The notes under the pieces were generated by a model that did no database searches, had not been told where the DNA came from, and was given only the letters and a program-made list of their open reading frames with translations. A stretch of 34,549 nt of DNA from Acinetobacter nectaris CIP 110549 (GTDB lineage Bacteria > Pseudomonadota > Gammaproteobacteria > Pseudomonadales > Moraxellaceae): positions 1 to 34,549 of the forward strand of contig NZ_KI530739.1 of NCBI RefSeq assembly GCF_000488215.1, read 5' to 3'. Position 1 is the stretch's first letter. Every line of letters begins with the position of its first letter. A program made the position numbers and the translations under genes. Shown in pieces: positions 7,958 to 16,225 of this stretch.

Positions 7958-9208
7958 CTATTCATTTTGATACTGTAAATACTTTTTTTGAATAAGCATA
8001 TGTTCTGCAATACGTTTGGCATCATGCCATACGCCCCAAATAAAGCTAGACCCTCTACCTGTTAAGTAAGGTAATCCTAAGAAATATACACCAGCCATAT
8101 CTGTAATACCATTACGATGTTTTGGACATGATGAACTGTCTAAGATATCTAAATTTAACCAACTATAGTCATAAGTGAAGCCAGAAGCCCAAATAATATT
8201 TCTAATATTTTCTGTAATAATATCAAGTGATAATATTGGATGCGTAATACATAAAGGATCCTCCAAAAGGATATGGGCTTCTGGATCTTCAGGCAAAGAA
8301 AGGCCATTGTTTTTAATAAAAGTATCGGCCTTATTAAGCAATTTTAGGTATGCATCTTCTCCTTCATGGATACTATCTGCTAAATCTTTTTCGAAAGAAA
8401 TATTATTTTCTGTGAAGGCCTGAGTCATTCCTAATAATGTAACACCTTGTTTAGCTAAAACTTTAAAGTCAATGGTATGTCCACCATGTGCACCACTAAC
8501 AGCAAAGCCTTTTAATGGTCCATCATTTGGTTTTTCAGCATCCCATCCACCTAGCACACCAAGCCACCATACATTGTCACGGCCACGATATTTTCGAGGT
8601 GGACGCTCATGTTTACCAACTGATAAAAATACTTTTTTACCTGCTCGATTAAGCTCATCTGCAATTTGCACACCTGATGAGCCTGCACCTACAACTAAAA
8701 CTGCACCATCATTAAGTTGAGAAGGGTTTTTATATTCATCAGAATGTATTTGATAAAGTCTTTTATTGTCTAAAGGTGCAATTTTTGGGATTTTTGCTTT
8801 TTGAAATGGCCCTGTTGCAATAATAATATGATTAGTTACTAAATACCCTCTAGACGTCTGAATAGAATATTCTGATTTAGATGCTACTTTTGAAACATTT
8901 ATAACTTCAGTGTTTGTAAAAATGGGGGCATTAATCTGTTTTGCATACTCTTCAAAGTATTTTGCAACCTCCTCATGAGGAATGAATTGATCAGGTGCAT
9001 TTGGAAAATTTTTATTTGGAAACCGATCATGCCAACATGGGCCATTAGCAACTAAAGAATCCCAGCGGCGACTACGCCATGCTTCGGCAACTCTCGATTT
9101 CTCTAAAACAATATGGGCAATACCTGAAGCAGTAAGATGTTCACTCATTGCGATACCAGCTTGGCCACCACCAATAATAACGGTATCTATATTTTTAGGT
9201 AAAAGCAT
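7958..9208 (-). CDS. Flavin-containing monooxygenase (FAD/NAD(P)H), CzcO-like
   Basis: A 416-residue flavoprotein with two dinucleotide-binding folds: VIIGGGQAGIAMSEHL at about residue 11 for FAD, and VLVVGAGSSGVQIADEL at about 168 for NAD(P)H. WRSRRWDSLVANGP follows the first, as in CzcO/YUC-like monooxygenases, and IIWASGFTYDYSWL matches the conserved ATG-like region near the C-terminus. Such enzymes add one oxygen to an amine, sulphur or carbonyl substrate, or hydroxylate a nitrogen. It starts divergently from ridA across a 270-base regulatory gap and is probably controlled by the LysR protein of that operon. It is the likely first, oxygen-using step of the island; the substrate is unknown. 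Confidence 0.88.
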   Translation of the reverse strand: MLLPKNIDTVIIGGGQAGIAMSEHLTASGIAHIVLEKSRVAEAWRSRRWDSLVANGPCWHDRFPNKNFPNAPDQFIPHEEVAKYFEEYAKQINAPIFTNTEVINVSKVASKSEYSIQTSRGYLVTNHIIIATGPFQKAKIPKIAPLDNKRLYQIHSDEYKNPSQLNDGAVLVVGAGSSGVQIADELNRAGKKVFLSVGKHERPPRKYRGRDNVWWLGVLGGWDAEKPNDGPLKGFAVSGAHGGHTIDFKVLAKQGVTLLGMTQAFTENNISFEKDLADSIHEGEDAYLKLLNKADTFIKNNGLSLPEDPEAHILLEDPLCITHPILSLDIITENIRNIIWASGFTYDYSWLNLDILDSSSCPKHRNGITDMAGVYFLGLPYLTGRGSSFIWGVWHDAKRIAEHMLIQKKYLQYQNE

Positions 9209-9478
9209 TTTTATATCCTAAATATTTAATTAATAAAAAATATTTTCTCTGTCTAGACGTTTTTTGTCCTAATTTCGATATTAGAGATTTGTAATAAAAA
9301 ATGAAAATCACATATACAAAAGGATTGAATCAAAAAAAACGAATCGAACAGAAAGGATATATCTCATTGTTTTTTTAATACGTATTATCTGAAGTATAGA
9401 CAAGGAAAATATAAATTGTCCTCGCTGTAGAAAGTTGCATACTAAAGAAATAGATTACTAACAATTCTAGGTATTAGG
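9209..9478. promoter_or_regulatory. Divergent control region with palindromes
   Basis: This gap separates the monooxygenase gene (minus) from the ridA operon (plus), which includes a LysR-type regulator. It holds a perfect 12-bp palindrome, TAATACGTATTA, at 9376-9387, and a GACAA...TTGTC inverted repeat with a 12-base spacer at about 9401-9422. LysR proteins usually bind a palindromic site in such divergent gaps. No tests were possible, and A/T-rich DNA yields palindromes easily. Confidence 0.4.
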
Positions 9479-9892
9479 ATGAAGCACACACGAATTCGAA
9501 TGTTTAATACAAAAACAACTTATCCAGAACAAAACTTAGATAATGATCTTTGTCAAGCTGTTGTTGCTAGAGGCAAGACCGTATTTTTAAGAGGACAAAT
9601 TGGGCAGAACTTAGATACATCAGAAAGTGTATGTATCGGAGATGTTCAGGGGCAAGCAGAACAAGCAATGTACAATATAAATATGCTACTTAAGGAAGCA
9701 GGAGGCGAGATAGAAGATATTTGTAAGATTACAATTTATATTATTGACCCGCGTTATCGTGAGGACGTTTATCGTGTAATTGGAAAATGGCTAAAAGGAG
9801 TATTCCCAGTCTCAACTGGCATAGTGGTTTCTGCACTTGCACGCCCAGAATGGCTTGTTGAAATTGATGCTACAGCGGTTATTACTGAATAA
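9479..9892 (+). CDS. RidA/YjgF/YER057c/UK114 family protein
   Basis: A 137-residue Rid protein. Family members form trimers and hydrolyse reactive imine or enamine intermediates, releasing ammonia. Visible features are VVARGKTVFLRGQIGQ (second strand region), the GDVQGQAEQAMYNINMLLKEAGG helix with the usual IEDICKITIYI after it, and the C-terminal SALARPEWLVEIDATAVI, where the Arg aligns with the substrate-binding Arg of RidA. It is distinct from RutC at 18054. It opens an operon and is followed after 14 bases by the DUF1028 gene. It probably handles the product of the monooxygenase or of another oxidising step. A second ATG at 9500 is possible. Confidence 0.88.
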   Translation: MKHTRIRMFNTKTTYPEQNLDNDLCQAVVARGKTVFLRGQIGQNLDTSESVCIGDVQGQAEQAMYNINMLLKEAGGEIEDICKITIYIIDPRYREDVYRVIGKWLKGVFPVSTGIVVSALARPEWLVEIDATAVITE

Positions 9893-9906
9893 TTTGGAAG
9901 AAGAAT

Positions 9907-10581
9907 ATGACATTTTCTATTGTTGCACGTTGTAAAGAAACAGGACAAATTGGTGCTGCCGTATGTTCATCGTCACCAGCCGTTGCATCTAGATGTATAC
10001 GTGCAAAAACAGGTGTTGGTATTGCAGTGAGTCAAAATATTACAGATCCAAATTTATCTGAGGTTTTACTTAACTTAGTTCGTTTTGATCTTGCCCCAGA
10101 AGATGCAATCCATGAGTTAGTATCAAATACAGAGTTTATTGATTTTCGTCAACTTATGGTTTTAGATATACAAGGTCAAACAGCTACTTATAGTGGTAAA
10201 AAGACATTAGGTATTTATGAAACTTATACAGATGATCAAGTCGCTTGTGCAGGAAATATGCTGAAAAATAATCAGATCCCTCAGGTTATGTGTCAGAATT
10301 TTACTCAAAAAGAAGGTTGTCTCGCTGAACGATTGTTACTTTCTTTAAAAGGTGGATTGGAGGCAGGTGGAGAAGCAGGGCCTGTACACTCTGCTGGTGT
10401 ATTAGTCGTCGATAAAATGAATTGGCCAATTATAGATTTACGAGTAGATTGGTCTCTTAAGGATCCAATTACTGAGTTATATGAGATATGGAAAGTGTAT
10501 GAGCCACAAGTAGATGATTATATTGTGCGTGCATTAGATCCATCATCTGCATTAAGCTTTGGAGTACCAGGTAATCTATAA
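9907..10581 (+). CDS. DUF1028 family protein
   Basis: A 224-residue member of the DUF1028 family, recognised from its start, MTFSIVARCKETGQIGAAVC, where self-contained Ntn-hydrolase-like proteins carry the FSIVA-x-D-x-x-TG pattern, and from GGLEAGGEAGPVHSAGVLVV in the C-terminal half. The function is not established; fold predictions I recall suggest an Ntn-type hydrolase, so amide cleavage is a reasonable guess. GGAAG precedes the ATG. It lies between ridA and a LysR gene with short gaps, so it is in the same operon. DUF1028 genes are often found next to Rid and M20 genes, which supports a shared but unnamed pathway. Confidence 0.85.
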   Translation: MTFSIVARCKETGQIGAAVCSSSPAVASRCIRAKTGVGIAVSQNITDPNLSEVLLNLVRFDLAPEDAIHELVSNTEFIDFRQLMVLDIQGQTATYSGKKTLGIYETYTDDQVACAGNMLKNNQIPQVMCQNFTQKEGCLAERLLLSLKGGLEAGGEAGPVHSAGVLVVDKMNWPIIDLRVDWSLKDPITELYEIWKVYEPQVDDYIVRALDPSSALSFGVPGNL

Positions 10582-10605
10582 TCATTTTTACTTTAGGATA
10601 TAAAT

Positions 10606-11577
10606 GTGCTAAATCGTATTTCATTGCGTCAAATTGAATATTTTGTGGCGACTGCAGAAAGTGGGAGTATTATTATTGCCTCAGAACGTATACATGTATC
10701 ATCTCCTTCAATTTCCGCAGCGATTGCTCATATTGAATCAGAATTACAAGTACAACTTTTTATACGCCAACATGCAAAAGGGCTTATTCTAACGAATGTT
10801 GGTGAACATCTAATGAAAGAATGTCAGGTAATATTAGCTCGTACAGGTGGTTTGTATGCTTTTGCTGCTAATTATTCTGGCTCAATTCGAGGGCCACTCA
10901 AGTTAGGGTGTTTTTCAGCCATTGCACCGATGCTTTATGCTGAAATTATTCATGGATTTAGTAATTTATATAAAAGTGTTAGTTTAGATGTTTGTGAAGA
11001 TGATCAGGAAGTATTACTTAGCGGACTATTACGAAATGTTTTAGATGTTGTCCTGACCTATGATCTAAATATAGATCAAACTCTTATTCATTTTGAACCA
11101 CTCGCAAGTTTGCCACCCTATGCATTATTTAGTAAAGAGCACCCTTTAGCAAATGAATCTGCTGTAACAATGGAAGAGCTTGCCGAGTTTCCAATGGTAC
11201 TTTTAGATATGCCATATAGTAATGAATATTTTATTTCTTTATTTAAGGAAAAAAGACTCAATCCAAAAATTGTAAAAATATCTAAAAATTCAGAAGTGAT
11301 TCGATCTATGGTAGCCAATAATATTGGATATAGTATCTTAAATGTTCGGCCAAAAACTAATTACTCTTTAGATGGCAAACAGCTTGTACGTGTACGTATT
11401 TCGGGTGATCAGCGGCCCATGCAAATAGGTTTAGCAACAGCAAAGAATGCCGCCCTTAATACAGTAGTACAAGCTTTTATTAGTCGATGTCGAGCCTTTA
11501 TTTCTGACCAGTATATTCCAGGAATGGGTACACCACATTTTTATGATCCACATATTCGTTTAAAGGAAAATCATTGA
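10606..11577 (+). CDS. LysR-family transcriptional regulator
   Basis: A 323-residue LysR-type regulator. The N-terminal winged helix-turn-helix is at about residues 5-65 (LRQIEYFVATAESGSIIIAS, then VSSPSISAAIAHIESELQVQLF), followed by the periplasmic-binding-like effector domain from about 95. It starts with GTG; AGGA lies seven bases upstream. Unusually for this family it lies inside the operon it probably controls, co-directional with ridA and DUF1028, and its stop overlaps the start of the M20 gene by one base. The likely target is the 9209-9478 divergent gap, and the inducer may be a pathway intermediate. Confidence 0.92.
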   Translation: MLNRISLRQIEYFVATAESGSIIIASERIHVSSPSISAAIAHIESELQVQLFIRQHAKGLILTNVGEHLMKECQVILARTGGLYAFAANYSGSIRGPLKLGCFSAIAPMLYAEIIHGFSNLYKSVSLDVCEDDQEVLLSGLLRNVLDVVLTYDLNIDQTLIHFEPLASLPPYALFSKEHPLANESAVTMEELAEFPMVLLDMPYSNEYFISLFKEKRLNPKIVKISKNSEVIRSMVANNIGYSILNVRPKTNYSLDGKQLVRVRISGDQRPMQIGLATAKNAALNTVVQAFISRCRAFISDQYIPGMGTPHFYDPHIRLKENH

Positions 11578-12713
11578 TGTTTAAAACAGCATCTAAAGAA
11601 TTACTAAAAAAACTTATTGCCTTTGATACGACATCTTACAAAAGTAACTTAGAACTAATTCAATTTATTAAAGATTTATTTGAACAACATGGGATTAGCG
11701 TTAAGTTAAAATTCAATACTCAAAAAACAAAAGCATGTCTTTTTGCTAGTATTGGGCCTCAAGATACTGCTGGCATCTTATTATCTGCTCATAGTGATGT
11801 TGTTCCAGTTGATGGGCAAGATTGGCATAGCCCACCATTTATCGCTTTAGAAAAAGATGAAAAAATATATGGTCGTGGTACTTCAGACATGAAAGGATTT
11901 ATTGCCTGTGTAATGTCTATGATGCTAGCAATTGACCAAAAGTTGTTAACTAAACCAATTCATTTCTGTGTTTCTTATGATGAGGAGATTGGTTGTATAG
12001 GCGTACGTGATATTTTACCTCAATTAGCAGAGTATTTAGTTACACCTTTACTCTGTATTGTGGGAGAACCCACTTTAATGCAAATTGCCTTAGGCCATAA
12101 AGGAAAGTCTGTATTTAAAGCTATTTGTAATGGCCAAGAAGGACACTCAGCATTAGCACCGCACTTTAGTAATGCAATACATGCTGCAAACGCATTAATT
12201 AATTCAATCATACAAATACAGCAGGAAATCAGTCAAGGTGAATCAAAAGATTGGCACTACGATATTCCTTATACAACATTACATATTGGTAAAATTAATG
12301 GTGGACAAGCATTAAATATTGTTCCAAATGAATGCATTGTCGATTACGAAATTCGTAATATTGCACAAGATAGTAGCTATCATATTCAACAAAAAATATA
12401 TGAAAGATTAGACAAGGATATATTTAAAGACTTTATTGATATCGAAGAAAAAAATAATTATCCAGGGCTTGGGATTGCTAGTAATATACCAATTGTACAG
12501 AAAATTCGAAGTTTATTACCTGTGAATACATCGGTTGGAAAAATTTCTTTTGGCACGGAAGGAGGATTATTTTTTGAAACGCTTGATTGTCCAGTTTTAA
12601 TATGTGGTCCTGGTTCTATAGATGTTGCACATAAACCGAATGAATATATCGAATGTAATCAATTGAATCAGTGCGATGTTTTTTTAGAAAAATTACTACA
12701 ATTTCTTCAATAA
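11577..12713 (+). CDS. M20 metallopeptidase, acetylornithine deacetylase (ArgE)-like
   Basis: A 378-residue di-zinc M20 hydrolase that should remove an acyl group from an N-acyl amino acid or similar amide. Metal and catalytic motifs are in order: LLSAHSDVVPVDG, GRGTSDMKGFIAC, YDEEIGCIGV (catalytic Glu pair), IVGEPTLMQIALGHKG, and a C-terminal VAHKPNEYIE with the last metal His. The GRGTSDMKGF motif is like ArgE, but being in a catabolic operon argues against a role in arginine synthesis. The start is ATG 11577, overlapping the lysR stop by one base, with AAGGA upstream. The binding-dimerisation lid domain covers about 175-285. The true substrate is unknown. Confidence 0.9.
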   Translation: MFKTASKELLKKLIAFDTTSYKSNLELIQFIKDLFEQHGISVKLKFNTQKTKACLFASIGPQDTAGILLSAHSDVVPVDGQDWHSPPFIALEKDEKIYGRGTSDMKGFIACVMSMMLAIDQKLLTKPIHFCVSYDEEIGCIGVRDILPQLAEYLVTPLLCIVGEPTLMQIALGHKGKSVFKAICNGQEGHSALAPHFSNAIHAANALINSIIQIQQEISQGESKDWHYDIPYTTLHIGKINGGQALNIVPNECIVDYEIRNIAQDSSYHIQQKIYERLDKDIFKDFIDIEEKNNYPGLGIASNIPIVQKIRSLLPVNTSVGKISFGTEGGLFFETLDCPVLICGPGSIDVAHKPNEYIECNQLNQCDVFLEKLLQFLQ

Positions 12714-12844
12714 AAGTTAATATTTAAACATTTTGTTAGCTTCATATTTTCCTTATAAGTAAGTCATGATTTAAAAATTACAAATTTATCTTAAGTTGGT
12801 TATAAAAAGAATTACATTGTAAAAATATAACTTGGGAGGTTTGC

Positions 12845-14353
12845 ATGACTTTTGATTGGAGTTATACCTTTGGTTTACTCGCAAACCATGAGTTTTGGAA
12901 AGCATCATTAACCGTCATAGAACTTAGTGTATTAGTTTGGATTATAGGTATTGCAGGAGGATTTATTCTTGCTTTAGGAAAACAGTCGAATAAAGTCCTC
13001 ATTTCTAAAGCAAGTAGTTTATATATTTGGTTTTTTAGAAGTTTACCTCTACTTGTTTTATTGGTATTTATTTATAACTTTCCACAAATATTTCCATCTA
13101 CCAGCAATTTTTTATCATCTCCTTTTATTTCGGGGCTGATTGCAATGGTTTTAAGTGAAGTTGCGTATATTGCAGAAATTCACCGAGGAGGCTTGAATGC
13201 TGTTCCTAAGGGACAAATAGAAGCTGGTAAAGCATTAGGTATAAAATATGGGGGAATTCAGCGTTTAATTGTTATTCCACAAGCAATACGTATTTCACTA
13301 CCTACTTTAGGTAATGAATATGTCACGATTGTGAAATTGACCTCATTAGTTTCTGTCATTTCATTAACTGAGATTTTACTAGTAGGGCAAAGACTATATA
13401 CCCAGAATTTTTTAGTCATGGAAACGATGCTAGCTGTTGCATTCTACTATATATTGATAGTGACAGTTTTTGGGTGGCTAATGTCGATTTTAGAAAAACG
13501 TATTGATATTACCCGCAAGAATCCTGAATTACTATTAGATAATGACTTAATACTAACAAATATTTCACAAGCATCAATTAAAAAAAGAAAGTTCATTTCT
13601 CCACCTAATAAAAGTACTTATGCAATTGAAGCAATTAATATTCGTAAATCTTATGACAAGCAAGAAGTACTTAAGGGAATTAACTTAAAAATTAAGCCGG
13701 GTGAGGTTGTTTCTATTATTGGCCCTTCTGGATCTGGAAAAACAACTTTTATTCGCACTTTAAATGGATTAGAGCAATTGACTGAAGGAGAGGTTAAGCT
13801 ATTGGGTCAAACTTTTTTGAAAGGAAAGGAGCTTACTGATCAATCTAAAGCGTATAAGTCTAATATTGTCAATGTTGGTATGGTTTTTCAGAGTTTCAAT
13901 TTATTCCCACATAAGACAATTTTAGAAAATGTCATGCTAGCACCTTGTTATCATGGAATTGATACAAAAATGGAAAATAAGATTATTGCATTAGCAATGC
14001 TTGAAAAAGTTGGAATGAAGCAGCATGCAAACAAGTATCCACATCAATTATCTGGAGGGCAACAGCAACGTGTTGCAATTGCACGAGCCTTAGCGATGCA
14101 TCCATCTATTATTTTATTTGATGAGCCAACTTCAGCACTAGATCCAGAACTAGTTAATGAGGTTTTAAAAGTAATCGAAGAACTAGCAGAAGAAGGATTG
14201 ACTATGGTTATAGTAACTCATGAAATGAATTTTGCATTTCAAGTATCAGATAGAGTAGTTTTTATGGAAGGAGGGCATCTTATCGCAGAAGGTAGTCCAA
14301 GTGAGTTATTGAAATCTGATGATATAAGATTAAAAAAATTTATAACAAATTAA
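12845..14353 (+). CDS. Fused amino-acid ABC transporter permease/ATP-binding protein
   Basis: A 502-residue fusion of two usually separate subunits. Residues 1-220 are a HisM/GlnP-type permease with about five membrane segments and the EAA loop (EAGKALGIKYGGIQRLIVIP, ~127-147). After a basic linker of about 40 residues, an ATPase follows: Walker A GPSGSGKT (~292), signature LSGGQQQR (~400), Walker B ILFDEPTSALDPE (~422), and the switch His in VTHEMNF (~457). A strong GGGAGG ribosome site lies before the ATG. Such a fusion would act as a homodimer, with both permease and ATPase halves supplied by one gene. Its probable partner is the lipoprotein at 5587. No frameshift is visible; the join is open reading. 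Confidence 0.92.
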   Translation: MTFDWSYTFGLLANHEFWKASLTVIELSVLVWIIGIAGGFILALGKQSNKVLISKASSLYIWFFRSLPLLVLLVFIYNFPQIFPSTSNFLSSPFISGLIAMVLSEVAYIAEIHRGGLNAVPKGQIEAGKALGIKYGGIQRLIVIPQAIRISLPTLGNEYVTIVKLTSLVSVISLTEILLVGQRLYTQNFLVMETMLAVAFYYILIVTVFGWLMSILEKRIDITRKNPELLLDNDLILTNISQASIKKRKFISPPNKSTYAIEAINIRKSYDKQEVLKGINLKIKPGEVVSIIGPSGSGKTTFIRTLNGLEQLTEGEVKLLGQTFLKGKELTDQSKAYKSNIVNVGMVFQSFNLFPHKTILENVMLAPCYHGIDTKMENKIIALAMLEKVGMKQHANKYPHQLSGGQQQRVAIARALAMHPSIILFDEPTSALDPELVNEVLKVIEELAEEGLTMVIVTHEMNFAFQVSDRVVFMEGGHLIAEGSPSELLKSDDIRLKKFITN

Positions 14354-14391
14354 AGCATTGACCTTCAATAAAGTGTATGGCTTTTAGCTAC

Positions 14392-14452
14392 GTTGCTTCA
14401 TATTTGAGGTGGCTGTTTATTATAAAAATGAATAGCCTCATCTTAAAGCAAC
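14392..14452. terminator. Large hairpin after the ABC transporter gene
   Basis: Outer arms GTTGCTT and AAGCAAC are exact complements, and inside them a TTGAGG-GGCT arm pairs with AGCC-TCA. The hairpin lies 38 bases after the transporter stop, in the 219-base gap before rutD. It has no strong T-run, so termination is likely but not certain. Confidence 0.4.
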
Positions 14453-14572
14453 TACTCAAATTTATACTTGAATCAACTATAGACTCATTTAAAACCACTC
14501 ATCTATGATATTTGAATAGTTTTGGTATTTTTCTTGCTTTATAGCTAATAACAACATTAAGAATATCAAATA

Positions 14573-15349
14573 ATGAAATATAAACTATATCCTTGTAAAA
14601 ATCCAAATGCAGAAACTATCATTCTTAGCTCAGGTTTAGGGGGCCATGCCCAGTTTTGGAATCCCCAAATTGATTCTTTAATTCAATATTTCCACGTTTT
14701 TGTATATGATCATATTGGCATTACAAATGACAGTTCTAATCTGCCACAAGGTTATTCAGTTAATAATATGGCGCAAGAGCTAAATGAAATGTTAGTTCGA
14801 GATAAAATTAAAGTCGATTACTTTATTGGCCATGCTTTAGGTGCCTTTATTGGAGTAGAACTCGCCTTACAAACTACAAAGTTAAAAAAGCTAATCTTAA
14901 TCAATCCTTGGGCAAAATTGGATCCCCATACACAAAGATGTTTTAATACCCGTTTAAAAATTTTAGATCATGTAGGTGTAGATGCTTATATTCAAGCGCA
15001 GGCACTTTTTTTGTACCCACCTGAATGGATATCTATGCATGATCATCAACTACAACAGCAAGAAATAAAAATGATTCAACATAGCTGTTCTAAACATAAT
15101 ATAAAAATGCGTTTAAATGCTTTAAGAAACTATATACCTAAAGATAGGGTTCAGTTATTAGATATACCTTGCTACATTCTAAGTAATCGTGATGATTTTT
15201 TGGTACCTTGGCAACAAGGCTTAAAACTTTCAAAATTTATTCAAAATAGTTTTTTTAAGCTACTCGAAACAGGTGGTCATGCATCTACCGTAACACAGCC
15301 AATTGAATTAAATACAGAAATTTTAAATATTCTCACTTCTGAACAATGA
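14573..15349 (+). CDS. rutD: RutD-like alpha/beta hydrolase (pyrimidine utilisation)
   Basis: A 258-residue alpha/beta hydrolase matching RutD, proposed to speed hydrolysis of aminoacrylate to malonate semialdehyde. Like E. coli RutD as I recall it, the nucleophile elbow reads GHALGA, with Ala where a Ser is normal. The remaining triad-like residues are visible: Asp in SNRDDFLVP and His in TGGHASTV. Other shared stretches are LSSGLGGHAQFWNPQ and RRC-like QRCFNTRLKIL. Here rutD is not inside the rut operon but upstream of it, facing the rutR gene, so it needs its own promoter. No good ribosome site is seen before the ATG. Confidence 0.88.
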   Translation: MKYKLYPCKNPNAETIILSSGLGGHAQFWNPQIDSLIQYFHVFVYDHIGITNDSSNLPQGYSVNNMAQELNEMLVRDKIKVDYFIGHALGAFIGVELALQTTKLKKLILINPWAKLDPHTQRCFNTRLKILDHVGVDAYIQAQALFLYPPEWISMHDHQLQQQEIKMIQHSCSKHNIKMRLNALRNYIPKDRVQLLDIPCYILSNRDDFLVPWQQGLKLSKFIQNSFFKLLETGGHASTVTQPIELNTEILNILTSEQ

Positions 15350-15365
15350 AAACATCTATTTCTGG

Positions 15366-15983
15366 TCATGGCTTAATTAAATTATCAATAAGTAGCATTT
15401 TGGTGGTTTCTAAAGCAGTCGCTTTGAAATTCTTGTTTTTTAAGCTATGGCCACTAATTAAGTGAATCTGTGTTTCAAAATCAGCATAGTGCTGTGTAAC
15501 TGCCCAAATATGAAGAATAAGATGTAATGGGGAAATATCTTTAATTTTTCCCTGTTCAATCCAAGTATAAATAATCTTAACTTTTTTTCTTACCCTTGGT
15601 TTTAAATGTTTTTTTAAAATATGGGTTAAATAAGGTGCTCCTTGAATCATCTCTAATGCATATAAACGCGATGCTTGTGGATTACGTTTCGATATTTCAT
15701 ATTTCATTTCAATATATTGGGTAAGAACTTCTTTAGGCTCGCTATTTTCAGTAAAGCAGTCTAATGGACTTAACCACTCTTCTAATACAGACGATAAAAC
15801 AGCAACATAAAGCTCTTCCTTACTCTCAAAATAATAAAAAAGATTAGATTTAGATACATTGGCTGTTTCCGCAATTTTTTCTAAGTTCGCGCCTTGTAGT
15901 CCATAAGTTGAAAAAACAGTAAGTGCTGCTTTTAAAATTTGTTTATTTTTTAAAGTCGCCAATGAATCGTCAGTTTTTTTCAT
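15366..15983 (-). CDS. rutR: TetR-family regulator RutR
   Basis: A 205-residue TetR-type repressor that closely matches RutR, the uracil- and thymine-sensing regulator. The helix-turn-helix is at about residues 16-60 (NKQILKAALTVFSTYG, ETANVSKSNLFYYFESKEEL). The ligand-binding part has PQASRLYALEMIQGAP and LILHIWAVTQHYADFETQI, both characteristic of RutR. It is divergent from rutA across 242 bases containing a RutR-like operator, and convergent with rutD (16 bases apart). It should block the rut operon until pyrimidine is present. Confidence 0.92.
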   Translation of the reverse strand: MKKTDDSLATLKNKQILKAALTVFSTYGLQGANLEKIAETANVSKSNLFYYFESKEELYVAVLSSVLEEWLSPLDCFTENSEPKEVLTQYIEMKYEISKRNPQASRLYALEMIQGAPYLTHILKKHLKPRVRKKVKIIYTWIEQGKIKDISPLHLILHIWAVTQHYADFETQIHLISGHSLKNKNFKATALETTKMLLIDNLIKP

Positions 15984-16091
15984 TCGTATAGGTGAGGGAT
16001 AGCCTTTTATAAATTATGAACTAAAAAAAAATAAATTATTGATCATATTTTGTGCGTCCGAGCAATATTAGTGCGATATAAAATTACATAG

Positions 16092-16107
16092 TAGACTATT
16101 TAGTCCA
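16092..16107. promoter_or_regulatory. Candidate RutR operator
   Basis: TAGACTATTTAGTCCA is a near-palindrome with arms TAGACTA and TAGTCCA around TT. Compared with the E. coli RutR consensus as I recall it (TTGACCA-NN-TGGTCAA), 11 of 14 fixed positions agree, including both GAC/GTC cores. It lies in the rutR-rutA divergent gap, 118 bases upstream of rutA. Confidence 0.6.
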
Positions 16108-16159
16108 ATAAAAAAGTGTTATTAAAATTATAAATTATTGATATTAAATATAAAAATAA

Positions 16160-16177
16160 TTGGCATGTAATATGCAT
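16160..16177 (+). promoter_or_regulatory. Candidate sigma-54 promoter of the rut operon
   Basis: TTGGCATGTAATATGCAT has GG at 16162-16163 and GC at 16174-16175 with exactly ten bases between, the spacing of -24/-12 RpoN promoters. The predicted start would be near 16187, 39 bases before rutA. E. coli rutA is also RpoN/NtrC-controlled, which makes this likely. No convincing NtrC enhancer pair was found upstream. Confidence 0.6.
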
Positions 16178-16225
16178 TATAAAAAATGAAACATCATATA
16201 AATAGACAATTCAAACGAGGTTTCT

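Noticed and set aside
8175..8720. Plus-strand open frames within the monooxygenase gene
   Set aside because: They are antisense shadows of a well-conserved flavoprotein and have no ribosome sites.
16040..16075. NtrC enhancer pair (GCAATATTAGTGC-like)
   Set aside because: The half-sites are 5 bases apart instead of 7 and one is imperfect.
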